Shown here one piece after another: positions 1 to 8,590 of a DNA stretch of 64,000 bases. Position 1 is the first letter of the stretch, and each line of letters opens with the position of its first letter. This DNA comes from Thermocrinis minervae (lineage in GTDB: Bacteria; Aquificota; Aquificia; Aquificales; Aquificaceae). Under the pieces are notes generated by a model. The model was not told the DNA's origin and made no database searches. It was given only the letters and a program-made list of their open reading frames with translations. The stretch lies in contig NZ_LT670846.1 in assembly GCF_900142435.1 (NCBI RefSeq), positions 1 through 64,000 on the forward strand, written 5' to 3'. Position numbers and translations under genes: made by a program.

Positions 1-1
1 T

Positions 2-400
2 GGTCATAAAGAGGAGCTTCACCTAAACATAGCCCTTATCTCCACCTTTGTAGCTTTAACTGGTATAGCGTTGGCCTACATGGTTTTTGTCAGGAAAAGC
101 CCAGACCCTGAAAAACTCTACCAAGCCCTTAAGCCCTTACACACTACATTAAAAGAACAGTTCTTCACAGAAAAACTCTACCACAAAGTGCTGGCCGCAG
201 GTTATATGATGTACTCCAAACTCCTTTACCAAGTAGGTGACAAACTTTTTATAGATGGAGTCGTAAACGGTCTTTACCATATTGTCTCAAACCTTGGGCA
301 TACCTTTAAGCTAGTCCAATCTGGAAAGATAAACACTTACATGCTCTTTATGGCTGTTGGTTTGGCACTACTGTTACTTCTAATAATCTTTGGAGGGTAA
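2..400 (+). CDS. nuoL: NADH-quinone oxidoreductase subunit L, 3' end (partial)
   Basis: Open reading frame entering from the left edge, so only the last 132 residues are present. It holds membrane segments, a basic loop, and a final hydrophobic helix ending in a run of leucines and isoleucines. This is the usual C-terminal layout of NuoL, the antiporter-like, proton-pumping subunit at the far end of complex I with its long lateral helix and last transmembrane segment. The call rests mainly on context: nuoM starts 3 bases downstream and nuoN follows, the canonical L-M-N order. Confidence 0.85.
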   Translation, partial: GHKEELHLNIALISTFVALTGIALAYMVFVRKSPDPEKLYQALKPLHTTLKEQFFTEKLYHKVLAAGYMMYSKLLYQVGDKLFIDGVVNGLYHIVSNLGHTFKLVQSGKINTYMLFMAVGLALLLLLIIFGG

Positions 401-403
401 AGG

Positions 404-1873
404 ATGGAGCTTAGCTTGGCTATATTTCTACCACTCCTGGCGGGGATAGTAGTACTCCTAGTTAGGAATGAAACTTTTTCTAAGTGGCTTGCTACAGGAG
501 TTTCAGCTCTCGTCTTTTTGATTACCCTAGACCTGTTTTTAAAGTTTGACTGGAACAAGGAAGGTTTCCAGCATGTCTTTAGACTGAACTGGATACCATC
601 CTTAGGTATTTCCTACCATGTGGGACTTGATGGTATGGGTATGGCGCTGTTGGTCTTGACTGCCCTCATGTTTTTGGTGGCCTTTATATGGTCTATAAGG
701 ATAGAAGACAGACCAAACCTGTACATAGCTCTGTTTTTGATACTTGAAACAGCATGCTTGGGTGTGTTCTCAGCCCTTGACCTTTTCCTGTTTTACCTCT
801 TCTGGGAGGCTATGCTCATACCCATGTACTTCATCATAGGTCTGTGGGGACACGACAATAAAGTCTACGCAGCAAACAAGTTCTTCATTTATACCTTCTT
901 TGGTAGCATATTCCTGCTTTTGGGCATAGCCACTTTGGTGGTTTATGGCTACATCACCTCTGGTCAGGTAAGCTTTGACTACTTCTTCCATAAGAACCTT
1001 ATGCGTCCCTTCTGGCTCGAAGTGGTACTCTTCTTGCTTTTTGGTATAGGCTTTGCGGTTAAGGTACCCATGTGGCCCTTCCATACGTGGCTCCCAGACG
1101 CACACGTGGAAGCACCCACAGCCGGTTCTGTGATCCTGGCAGCAGTCCTCCTTAAGATGGGTACATATGGCTTTGTAAGGTACTCCTTACCCATGTTTCC
1201 AGAGGCAAGCAAGTACTTTATACCCCTTGTATTCTTACTCAGTGTGATAGCCATCATATACGCCGCCATGATGGCCATAGCCCAAACACACATAAAGAAG
1301 CTGATAGCCTACTCCTCCATAAGTCACATGGGTATGGTTACCCTGGGCACCTTTGCCATGGACCACAACGCTCTCAATGGTGCCGTATATATGATGGTTG
1401 CCCACGGTCTTTCTTCTGCAGCCCTGTTTATGTCAGCCGGCTTTATATACGACCGTATACATTCCTACCATATGGATGACCTTGGTGGTTTAGCTAGATA
1501 CCTTCCAAACCTTGCCATCTTTTTCATGATATCAGGTCTTGCTGGCATAGGCTTCCCTGGTCTTTCTGGCTTTGTGGCAGAGTTCCTAATCCTCCTTGGA
1601 ACCTTTAAAAGCTTCCCCGTATGGGCTTTTGTGGCTGGTTCTGGTGTAGTCCTAAGCGCTGCTTACTTTCTGTACATGTACAAAAGGGTTATGCTTGAAG
1701 AAGAAACCATATCCGATTACAGAAGAGAAAAGTGGAGCCACCTTAAAGACCTGGAAGTACACCATATGCTCTCTTTCCTTCTTGTAATAGCTGCAGCTTT
1801 CTTACTGGGCGTATATCCCTTCCCCTTTGTAAAGCTTATGGAGCACACTACAAAGATGGTACTTGGAGGTTAA
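404..1873 (+). CDS. nuoM: NADH-quinone oxidoreductase subunit M
   Basis: Integral membrane proton-pumping subunit of complex I, 489 residues, about the normal family length, with about 14 hydrophobic segments. The antiporter-family signatures are visible: a Phe-Trp-Glu motif in helix 5 near residue 135, the glutamate needed for pumping, and the conserved FHTWLPDAHVEAPT segment near residues 226-240. The ATG lies three bases after the nuoL stop, and nuoN follows three bases after this stop, so the genes are one operon and probably translationally coupled. Nothing looks degenerate. Confidence 0.96.
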   Translation: MELSLAIFLPLLAGIVVLLVRNETFSKWLATGVSALVFLITLDLFLKFDWNKEGFQHVFRLNWIPSLGISYHVGLDGMGMALLVLTALMFLVAFIWSIRIEDRPNLYIALFLILETACLGVFSALDLFLFYLFWEAMLIPMYFIIGLWGHDNKVYAANKFFIYTFFGSIFLLLGIATLVVYGYITSGQVSFDYFFHKNLMRPFWLEVVLFLLFGIGFAVKVPMWPFHTWLPDAHVEAPTAGSVILAAVLLKMGTYGFVRYSLPMFPEASKYFIPLVFLLSVIAIIYAAMMAIAQTHIKKLIAYSSISHMGMVTLGTFAMDHNALNGAVYMMVAHGLSSAALFMSAGFIYDRIHSYHMDDLGGLARYLPNLAIFFMISGLAGIGFPGLSGFVAEFLILLGTFKSFPVWAFVAGSGVVLSAAYFLYMYKRVMLEEETISDYRREKWSHLKDLEVHHMLSFLLVIAAAFLLGVYPFPFVKLMEHTTKMVLGG

Positions 1874-1876
1874 AGT

Positions 1877-3229
1877 ATGGCTTTCCTTCCAGAAACTGTA
1901 CTGCTTGTAGGTGCTCTTCTTCTCTTCCTTTTGGAACTCTTCCTGGAAAGGAAAAGAGTCCTTTACGTTCTGGGTGGCATAGTGGCCTTAATGGCGGCTG
2001 TGTCTCTGTACTTTGCTCCTCATCCTGCTGATACCTTTTACGGCCTTTTTACCACATATCCGACTGCGAAGCTTTTTATATACATCTTGACAGCTTTAGC
2101 ACTGTTCTCTATGTATGCCTACTACGAGGAGAAAGGATCCCTTTATGGAGAGGTTTCTTACCTGACCCTTATGGCTTCCCTGGGTCTTTCCATACTAGTT
2201 TCGTCCAACAATCTGGGTCTAACCTTTCTATCTTTGGAGCTTTCTTCCATAACCCTGTATATACTTACGGGGACCTTCAGGGGAGATTATCCTTCTAAAG
2301 AGGGTGCTTACAAATACTTAGTGATGGGTGCTACCGGTACGTCTCTCTTTGCTCTTGGTAGCGCCTTCTACTACGGTGCAACAGGTAGCCTTTATCTTAC
2401 AAATTACACACAGGAGAACAGTTTTTTCACGTTGGCTACCTTTTTGCTTCTATCGGCGCTAGCTCTTAAGATATCCGCCGTTCCCTTCCACTTTTGGACT
2501 CCGGACGCTTATGAATCGGCTCCCACTCCAGTAACGGGTTTTATGGCAACAGTTCCTAAGCTTGCCGTCTACTTCTTCTTGGTAAAGCTCCTCTCCTACA
2601 CATCCCACGTAAAGATATGGATGTCAGTGGTGGTCATCCTTTCCATGCTTTCCATGCTTTACGCAAACTTTACAGCTTATGCGCAGAATTCTGTAAAGAG
2701 ACTTCTGGCTTATTCCTCTATAGCCCATGCAGGATACTTTTTAACCGGCCTTACAGTAAAAGATCCTATGCTGCAGAAAGCCCTGCTTTTCTACGTAATA
2801 GTTTACAGCTTTGCCACCTTGGGAGCCTTCACCGTTTTAGCTACCTTAGAAAAGCAGGAGAATTTCTCCCATCACTTTTTGGATTACGTGGGCCTTGGTA
2901 GGAAAAGACCTATCCTGGCAGCATTACTTACCCTTTTCTTGATGGCACTTATAGGCATACCCCCCATGGCTCTTTTCGTAGGAAAGCTTTCACTGTTTAT
3001 GGGTCTTGCAAACGTAAACCTTATGTGGCTTGCCTTGATCTTCGCTGTGGCCAGCGTGATATCTGCAGGGTACTACCTGAAGGTGGTCGTTTACATGTAC
3101 ATGAAAGAAGAAGGTCAAAAGATGCACAGCTTTAGACTTTCAGCTGGCGAATCCTTTGTCCTTACTGTCTGCGGTCTGTTGGTGCTTCTCCTGGGTATAC
3201 TACCACACTTAGTATATGAATTACTATGA
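1877..3229 (+). CDS. nuoN: NADH-quinone oxidoreductase subunit N
   Basis: 450-residue membrane protein and third antiporter-like pump of complex I. The conserved PFHFWTPDAYESAP segment near residues 203-217 and a helix 5 region with a conserved glutamate (SLELSSITLYIL) identify NuoN rather than NuoL or NuoM. It lies in the nuoL-M-N operon. Its TGA overlaps the ATG of the following moaC gene (ATGA), so molybdenum-cofactor and complex I genes are probably co-transcribed here. Confidence 0.95.
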   Translation: MAFLPETVLLVGALLLFLLELFLERKRVLYVLGGIVALMAAVSLYFAPHPADTFYGLFTTYPTAKLFIYILTALALFSMYAYYEEKGSLYGEVSYLTLMASLGLSILVSSNNLGLTFLSLELSSITLYILTGTFRGDYPSKEGAYKYLVMGATGTSLFALGSAFYYGATGSLYLTNYTQENSFFTLATFLLLSALALKISAVPFHFWTPDAYESAPTPVTGFMATVPKLAVYFFLVKLLSYTSHVKIWMSVVVILSMLSMLYANFTAYAQNSVKRLLAYSSIAHAGYFLTGLTVKDPMLQKALLFYVIVYSFATLGAFTVLATLEKQENFSHHFLDYVGLGRKRPILAALLTLFLMALIGIPPMALFVGKLSLFMGLANVNLMWLALIFAVASVISAGYYLKVVVYMYMKEEGQKMHSFRLSAGESFVLTVCGLLVLLLGILPHLVYELL

Positions 3230-3960
3230 GAACAGTAGACGTCAGCAATAAGCCCCCTACTCTAAGGATAGCCAGGGCTTACGGAAGGATAAGGTTAAAA
3301 ACCCAGACTGTACAGAAGATAATCCAAGGTCAAGTACCCAAAGGGGATGTGCTTTCAGCAAGCAAGCTGGCTGGTATAATGGCGTCAAAGCATACCCACC
3401 AGCTTTTACCCTTTTGCCATCCACTTAGCATAGACCACGTGGAGGTAGATCTAAAGATTAACGAAGACTCTATAGAAGTCTTTTCCTTCGTAAAAGGTGT
3501 TGCCAGGACTGGTTACGAGATGGAAGCTCTTACAGCTGTTAGCGTATCTCTACTCTGCATATACGACATGTGTAAGGGCCTAGACGACAGCATGGTGATA
3601 GAGGAGATAAAGCTGCTGGAGAAAAAGGGTGGTAAAAGCGACTGGAGGATGGAGAGCCTTAACATGTTTCTAGATGAAGAGCTTTCGGAGTTCTCGGGCA
3701 TAGTAGAAAGCAAGGGTCATAAACTTTCCGGCGAGGAAAAGGCTAATGTGGTGATCACCACAAAGTATGTGGACCTTGATGAGAGGATTCTTCCAGCCGA
3801 GACGGCTGTTAACCTAAGCCTCTTTTCCATAAACCCATCCACAAAAGGTGTAATAATCGGAAGGAAGAAGGGAAAGCTCTACATAGTACTTGATAAGTCT
3901 GCCTTTCTAGCCTTCTTCGAAAACTTTTCTCAACTGTTACCCTCATGGATACAAGACTAG
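3226..3960 (+). CDS. moaC: Cyclic pyranopterin monophosphate synthase (MoaC) with C-terminal extension
   Basis: Residues 1 to about 143 are a complete MoaC, which turns 3',8-cyclo-GTP into cyclic pyranopterin monophosphate in molybdenum cofactor synthesis. The KHTHQLLPFCHP motif lies near residues 54-65, the TGYEMEALTAVSV..YDMCKGLD block near 95-120, and a Gly-Lys-Ser-Asp loop near 137. Family members are usually about 160 residues. This one carries about 100 extra residues (144-244) that I do not recognise; they lack the MoaB/MogA signatures known from MoaC fusions. The start overlaps the nuoN stop by four bases, and the end overlaps the DNA glycosylase gene by 16 bases. Confidence 0.9.
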   Translation: MRTVDVSNKPPTLRIARAYGRIRLKTQTVQKIIQGQVPKGDVLSASKLAGIMASKHTHQLLPFCHPLSIDHVEVDLKINEDSIEVFSFVKGVARTGYEMEALTAVSVSLLCIYDMCKGLDDSMVIEEIKLLEKKGGKSDWRMESLNMFLDEELSEFSGIVESKGHKLSGEEKANVVITTKYVDLDERILPAETAVNLSLFSINPSTKGVIIGRKKGKLYIVLDKSAFLAFFENFSQLLPSWIQD

Positions 3961-4649
3961 AAGCAACTCTCAGGGCTTTAAAGGCTATTGGCTTTGATGT
4001 TATCTTTTTGGAAAGCTCTCAGGTATACAGACAGCCTAGGCAGGAACAGCACAGACAGACAGAAAATCTAGAAAAGCCTCAGACGGACTCAAAGAAAAAG
4101 CTCCTTGAAGAACTCTACAGAAGGATAGAGACAGAGGGAAAGTGCCCTAAGTTTGAAGGTTCAAGCGGCTATGTTTTCGGGGAAGGTAATCCAGACTCAC
4201 CGGTTGTGTTCGTAGGAGAAGCTCCAGGAGAAGAAGAGGACAAGCTAAAAAGACCCTTTGTAGGAAAGGCAGGACAGTATCTAAACCGAAAGCTTCAAGA
4301 AGTAGGTCTAAAGAGGGAGGACGTTTACATCACCAACGTGGTAAAATCCAGACCCCCTAACAACAGAAAACCCACTAAAGAAGAAATAGCTAGCTGTGTA
4401 GGCTACCTTAAGAAGGAGATTGAGATTATCAATCCAAAACTTATAGTATGCTTAGGGTCAACTGCCTTGGAAGGAATTATGGGCAAAAGCTATCCCATAA
4501 CCAAGTACAGGGGACAGGTCTTCCAGTACCCTTTCAATCCTAAGATAAAGGTCCTGCTCACTTACCATCCCGCTTACATACTAAGAAATCCACACGCCGA
4601 GAAGGAGTTTGTAGAAGACCTTAAGAAGATAAAGGAACTTTTAGGATGA
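3945..4649 (+). CDS. Family 4 uracil-DNA glycosylase, lacking two Fe-S ligands
   Basis: 234 residues. It removes uracil from DNA, an important repair in thermophiles where cytosine deaminates fast. Family 4 motifs are clear: GEAPGEEED (uracil pocket), [19 protein letters not shown] and the C-terminal HPAYILRNP with the catalytic-loop histidine. Known family-4 enzymes hold a 4Fe-4S cluster with four cysteines. Here only Cys67 and Cys151 remain; the expected second ligand is Phe70 and the third is Ser135 (KSRPP instead of KCRPP). The first 50 residues are a poorly conserved polar extension. The gene overlaps moaC upstream and murG downstream by 4 bases. Confidence 0.92.
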   Translation: MDTRLEATLRALKAIGFDVIFLESSQVYRQPRQEQHRQTENLEKPQTDSKKKLLEELYRRIETEGKCPKFEGSSGYVFGEGNPDSPVVFVGEAPGEEEDKLKRPFVGKAGQYLNRKLQEVGLKREDVYITNVVKSRPPNNRKPTKEEIASCVGYLKKEIEIINPKLIVCLGSTALEGIMGKSYPITKYRGQVFQYPFNPKIKVLLTYHPAYILRNPHAEKEFVEDLKKIKELLG

Positions 4650-5704
4650 AGCTTTACGTATCTGGTGGTGGTACAGGTGGCCATTTCTTCCCAGCCCTGG
4701 CACTTATGGAAGAAGCCATAAAGAAAAAACATAACGTTTTTTACGTAGGAGCAAAAAGAGGAATAGAGAATAAGATGCAACACCTTATAAACTGCCAGAG
4801 GCTGTTTTTGGATGTGTATCCTTTTGTTGGTTTGAACCCTCTACAAAAGATCAAGTCCCTGTTTTACCTATCGAAGGCACTTATGGACACCTTCAAGTTT
4901 GTTAAAGGTCCAGCAAAGGCTCTGGTCTTCGGTGGCTATGCAAGCCTACCCCTAGGGCTTACCAGCATTCTAAAGAAAATGCCCCTCTTTTTACATGAAC
5001 AAAACTCTGTACCCAGCAAGACAAACCAACTTTTAAGCAGGTTTGCCAAAAAGATCTTTATAACCTTTGAACACAGCAGAAAATTCTTCCCTAAGGATAG
5101 AGTAGAAAGGACAGGACTACCTATAAGGGAAAGTCTCTTAAAGAGTTTGAATATGAGCAGAGATGAGGCTCTTAAAAAGCTTGGGCTTAATGAGGAATAT
5201 CCTGTACTGCTGGTGATGGGAGGTAGTCAAGGCTCGTCCTTTCTGAACGAGGTGGCTGCAGAAGTTTTCCTAAAAACAGGGTGGCAGGGTATACACATAA
5301 CAGGGTATAGAGACTACCAAAGGATCAAAGATCTTTACTCTGAAAAAAAGTTAAGGGTTTTGGTCTTTCCCTTCTATGAGGACATGGGACTTCTGTACAG
5401 AGCTTGTTCTGTAGCCTTATCTAGATCTGGTGCCGGCAGCGTGTGCGAGCTTTCCCTCTTTGGAGTACCTTCCCTCTTCATACCATACCCGCATGCTGCT
5501 ATGGACCATCAGTATTATAATGCTAAGGAGTTGGAAGAGCTTGGAGGAGCTTTTGTGCTCCGAGAGGAAAAGGCTAAGCCTAAAGATGTGATCCAAATGC
5601 TTGAAAAGCTCTTGATAGACAGAGAGTCCTTTTCTGAAAGGATGAAGACCTTTTGCAAACCGGATGCCAGCATTAGGATATTAGATAGACTGGAGGAAAG
5701 CTAA
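4646..5704 (+). CDS. murG: UDP-GlcNAc:undecaprenyl-PP-MurNAc-pentapeptide GlcNAc transferase
   Basis: 352-residue GT28 glycosyltransferase that makes lipid II on the inner face of the cytoplasmic membrane. The N-terminal G loop GGTGGHFFPALAL lies at residues 7-19 and a second glycine-rich loop (MGGSQGS) near residue 190. The sugar-nucleotide site SRSGAGSVCEL lies near 255, and PYPHAAMDHQ near 280. Length and domain order are typical. The ATG overlaps the DNA glycosylase stop (ATGA), and the stop touches the glmU ATG (TAATG), so cell-wall precursor genes murG and glmU are coupled. Confidence 0.96.
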   Translation: MKLYVSGGGTGGHFFPALALMEEAIKKKHNVFYVGAKRGIENKMQHLINCQRLFLDVYPFVGLNPLQKIKSLFYLSKALMDTFKFVKGPAKALVFGGYASLPLGLTSILKKMPLFLHEQNSVPSKTNQLLSRFAKKIFITFEHSRKFFPKDRVERTGLPIRESLLKSLNMSRDEALKKLGLNEEYPVLLVMGGSQGSSFLNEVAAEVFLKTGWQGIHITGYRDYQRIKDLYSEKKLRVLVFPFYEDMGLLYRACSVALSRSGAGSVCELSLFGVPSLFIPYPHAAMDHQYYNAKELEELGGAFVLREEKAKPKDVIQMLEKLLIDRESFSERMKTFCKPDASIRILDRLEES

Positions 5705-7092
5705 TGAAGGCTCTAATACTGGCAGCAGGTCTTGGGACAAGGTTCAAAAGCCAAAAACCTAAGGTGATGCATCCTATACTGGGTAAGCCCATGGTATGGT
5801 ACGTAGTGAAAACCCTTAAGGATGCAGGCATAAGGGATATAGGTATGGTTGTAGGTTACTGTAAAGAACAGGTAATGGAATATTTCAAAGACGAAGGATT
5901 ACGATTCTTTGAACAGAAGAATCCCAAAGGCGGAACAGCGGATGCAGTGCTCTCGGCCATAGACTTCTGGAGGGCAGACGATGGACAACTTCTTGTAATA
6001 AACGGTGACGCTCCTATGGTAAAAGCAGAGACCATAAGGCAGATGATCAGATTCATGCATATGGTTGAGGAGTACGAAGGTGTAAAGCTTGCCTGCACTC
6101 TACTGTCTGCCTTTTTACCCGACCCTACAGGGTATGGAAGGGTTGTAAAGGATCAAGAAGGTTACGTGATGAAGATAGTAGAGGAGAAAGATGCCACCTT
6201 TGAAGAGAAGAAGATAAACGAGATAAACGGAGGCGTTTACATCTTTGACTGTGCCAAGCTTCTTGAAACCATCTTCCAGGTAAAACATAGTCCAGTCAGT
6301 GGAGAGCTGTACCTCACACAGGTGATAGACCTTATGTATCAAAAGGGTTACAAGATTAGGAGCTTCATGGCAGAAGAACCTGTAGAAGCCATGGGGGTTA
6401 ACGACAGGTGGGAGCTCGCGATAGCAGAAAACGTCCTAAGGCTCAGGATATTGCAACGTTTGGCAAAAGAAGGAAATACTATTCATCAACCTGAAACGGT
6501 CTACATAGAGCCGGATGTTATCCTTGAAGGTGATGTAGAAATAGAACCATCGGTGACCATAAAGGGTAGCTCTCGCATAGGCAAAGGCGCCAAGATAGGC
6601 AAAGGCGCATACATAGAAAGCTCCCAAATAGGAGAGGGAGCTGTAGTAGAACCCTACTCAGTAATAAAGAACTCTACGGTGGAGGGTTACGCTTCTATAG
6701 GCCCCTTTGCGTACTTGAGGGACGGGACTACCATAAAAAGTTCGGCACAGATAGGATGCTTTGTAGAGGTTAAGAGCTCTTATATAGGTGAGGGAGTAAA
6801 AGCTAAACATCTTGCGTACATAGGGGATGCCACAATAGAGGAAGGAGCTAACATAGGTGCTGGCGTTGTGTTTGCTAACTTTGACGGAAAGAAAAAGCAC
6901 AAGAGCTTCGTAGGTAAGTATGCCTTTATAGGAAGTAACTCCTTGCTTATAGCTCCTATAAAGGTGGGTGACTACGCTTACATAGCAGGTGGGTCTGTTA
7001 TAAACAAAGACGTGCCAGAAGGAGACCTTGCCATAGCTAGAGCAAGACAAAGACTTCTAAAAGGTAAGGGCTTTGAAAAGCTAAAAGACTGA
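5704..7092 (+). CDS. glmU: Bifunctional GlcNAc-1-P uridyltransferase / GlcN-1-P acetyltransferase
   Basis: 462 residues. It makes UDP-GlcNAc for peptidoglycan and lipopolysaccharide. The N-terminal nucleotidyltransferase domain begins with LILAAGLGTRF and the catalytic lysine region (KPKVMHPILGKPM). The C-terminal half, from about residue 250, is a left-handed beta helix of hexapeptide repeats (IGKGAKIGKGAYIESSQIGEG) ending in a short basic tail. It follows murG directly, which is sensible because its product is the MurG donor substrate. The stop lies just inside the promoter region of the downstream tRNA gene. Confidence 0.96.
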   Translation: MKALILAAGLGTRFKSQKPKVMHPILGKPMVWYVVKTLKDAGIRDIGMVVGYCKEQVMEYFKDEGLRFFEQKNPKGGTADAVLSAIDFWRADDGQLLVINGDAPMVKAETIRQMIRFMHMVEEYEGVKLACTLLSAFLPDPTGYGRVVKDQEGYVMKIVEEKDATFEEKKINEINGGVYIFDCAKLLETIFQVKHSPVSGELYLTQVIDLMYQKGYKIRSFMAEEPVEAMGVNDRWELAIAENVLRLRILQRLAKEGNTIHQPETVYIEPDVILEGDVEIEPSVTIKGSSRIGKGAKIGKGAYIESSQIGEGAVVEPYSVIKNSTVEGYASIGPFAYLRDGTTIKSSAQIGCFVEVKSSYIGEGVKAKHLAYIGDATIEEGANIGAGVVFANFDGKKKHKSFVGKYAFIGSNSLLIAPIKVGDYAYIAGGSVINKDVPEGDLAIARARQRLLKGKGFEKLKD

Positions 7093-7100
7093 GCTATAAT
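7073..7100 (+). promoter_or_regulatory. Sigma-70-type promoter of tRNA-Lys
   Basis: TTGAAA at 7073-7078 and a perfect TATAAT at 7095-7100 are separated by 16 bases. The -10 box ends 12 bases before the mature tRNA 5' end, leaving room for a very short leader. The -35 box lies inside the last codons of glmU. Good match by eye; not tested. Confidence 0.7.
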
Positions 7101-7112
7101 ATTTCTTTCATA

Positions 7113-7186
7113 GAGCCGGTAGCTCAGTCTGGTAGAGCAACGGACTTTTAATCCGTGGGTCGCGGGTTCGAATCCCGCCCGGCTCA
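7113..7186 (+). tRNA. tRNA-Lys (anticodon UUU)
   Basis: A 74-base cloverleaf can be folded by eye. The acceptor stem GAGCCGG (7113-7119) pairs with CCGGCTC (7179-7185), followed by discriminator A. The D arm carries AGCTCAGTCTGGTAGAGC. The anticodon stem ACGGA/TCCGT encloses the loop CTTTTAA with anticodon TTT, and the T arm contains GGTTCGAATCC. The 3' CCA is not encoded. The last three bases overlap the stop of the opposing hypF remnant. Confidence 0.96.
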
Positions 7187-8008
7187 TAACAGACCACCAA
7201 AGACTGCCTGTCCTAAGGAAATGCCACCATCGTTAGGTGGGACCGTTTGGTGTTGCAGGATTTCAAAGCCTTTAAGTTTTTCCCTGATCTTATGCACCAA
7301 GGGGTCGTTTTGCATAACTCCTCCTGAGAGACATATGGTAGGGATGCCTACCTCTTTGGATACGTAAAGACAAACCTCCGCTAGTGTGTTGATAAACCTG
7401 CTTACCGCTACAGAGGGTTTCTTCTTATCCTTTAAAACACCCTCCACTATGCCTTCCCAGAGGACCTTCCCATCTATTACATCAAAAGGATAAGTCTCTT
7501 TTACCGTATAGTCATACATGCTTTCAAGCATCATAGCTGCTTGCCCTTCGTAAGATACCCTATGCACCAAACCGAGGATGGAAGCAATCCCGTCAAACAG
7601 CCTACCAACGGAAGAAGAGTAAGGAGAGTTATAGCCAGAGATGTAAAGTCTTTCCAACATGGCAAGTTCCTTATCTTCCAGGAAATCAAAGAACTTTAGA
7701 GCTTGCCTTCCATACATGCTGTACAACAACGAGAAAGCCACACGGTATGGTTCCTTTATAGCCCTCTCTCCACCTAAAAGCCTAAACTCCTTGAAAGAGT
7801 AAACTCTTTCAAAATCCGTATATCCTCCTACTAAAAACTCCCCACCCCAGAGGGTACCGTCCACTCCATAGCCGGTTCCATCCCACACGATGCCAAGAAC
7901 CCTTTGACCTACACCCACACCCCTTTCCGCCATACATGACACCATGTGTGCATGGTGATGTTGTATCTGAAGCAATTCTTTACCATACTGTTTTGCCCAC
8001 CAGGAATA
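7184..8008 (-). pseudogene. hypF: 5'-truncated hypF: only the Kae1-like carbamoyltransferase domain remains
   Basis: HypF (about 740-760 residues) makes the cyanide ligand of NiFe hydrogenase; its C-terminal domain is a Kae1-like carbamoyltransferase. Only that domain is present: QHHHAH metal site, DGTGYG..G..WGGE, LSGGVMQN and NDGGISLGQ all look intact. The open frame starts at a TTG (7975) with no evident ribosome site. HypF-like residues (YSWWAKQYGKE) continue in frame upstream of it to a TAA at 8009-8011, beyond which similarity stops. The acylphosphatase, zinc-finger and YrdC domains are missing, so this looks like a deletion remnant. A separately expressed domain cannot be excluded. Confidence 0.78.
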
Positions 8009-8133
8009 TTAACTAAAAGCTTAGAGTTCAGACATTTCGCGATGTGCCACATTAAGAAATTTTTCACAAGGATGTAACTGAATCTTTACCTCTCTCTCAG
8101 TTGAAGTACATTATAATTTGTTTATACAGTTAT

Positions 8134-8152
8134 TATAATTTACTCAAGGAGG
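8134..8152 (+). promoter_or_regulatory. Candidate -10 box and strong ribosome site for the copper chaperone gene
   Basis: TATAAT lies at 8134-8139 and a full AAGGAGG at 8146-8152, six bases before the ATG at 8159. A second TATAAT lies at 8112-8117. No convincing -35 box stands at the usual distance from either. The rest of the 150-base gap back to the hypF remnant is AT-rich and shows no gene. Confidence 0.4.
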
Positions 8153-8158
8153 TTTAAA

Positions 8159-8590
8159 ATGAGAAGATTCCTACCAAGTCTAATTCTGCTAGGTGTTGCT
8201 CTGGCCCAGCCCAAGATAGAGGTAAAAGATGCCTGGGTAAGAGAGGTTCCACCCAACTCTCGTTCTAGCGCAGCCTACATGGTGATTGAAAACCAAGGAA
8301 ACGAACCTGATAAATTGATAGGTGCAAAGAGTGACATATCGAAGGTTGCAGAAATTCACGAGACTGTAGGGGGAAAGATGAGAAGGGTAAAGTACATAGA
8401 GATACCGGCTGGGAAGAAGGTAGAGTTAAAGCCTGGTGGATACCACATAATGCTAATAGATCTGAAAAAACCCACTAAGGAAGGTCAGCAAGTGGAACTG
8501 GTCCTACAGTTTGAAAAGTCAGGCCAGGTAAAGGTAAATGCACCCTTAAAGAAGGGTATAGGCAAGATGGAAGAACATCACCATCACTGA
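8159..8590 (+). CDS. PCu(A)C-family periplasmic copper chaperone
   Basis: 143 residues with an N-terminal signal peptide (MRRFLPSLILLGVALAQ). The mature part is a PCu(A)C (DUF461) cupredoxin-like domain. It has the family pattern of a histidine (EIHE) followed by methionine (GGKM) and then a distant His-x-Met (YHIML), the Cu(I) site. These proteins deliver copper to the CuA centre of cytochrome oxidase. The tail ends in four histidines, an additional likely metal-binding feature. The gene stands alone, with the last 7 bases overlapping the opposing lspA gene. Confidence 0.9.
   Translation: MRRFLPSLILLGVALAQPKIEVKDAWVREVPPNSRSSAAYMVIENQGNEPDKLIGAKSDISKVAEIHETVGGKMRRVKYIEIPAGKKVELKPGGYHIMLIDLKKPTKEGQQVELVLQFEKSGQVKVNAPLKKGIGKMEEHHHH

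Noticed and set aside
7113-8158. tRNA-Lys as an integration site of a mobile element
   Set aside because: No integrase, direct repeat of the tRNA 3' end or foreign composition is seen; only a truncated hypF abuts it.
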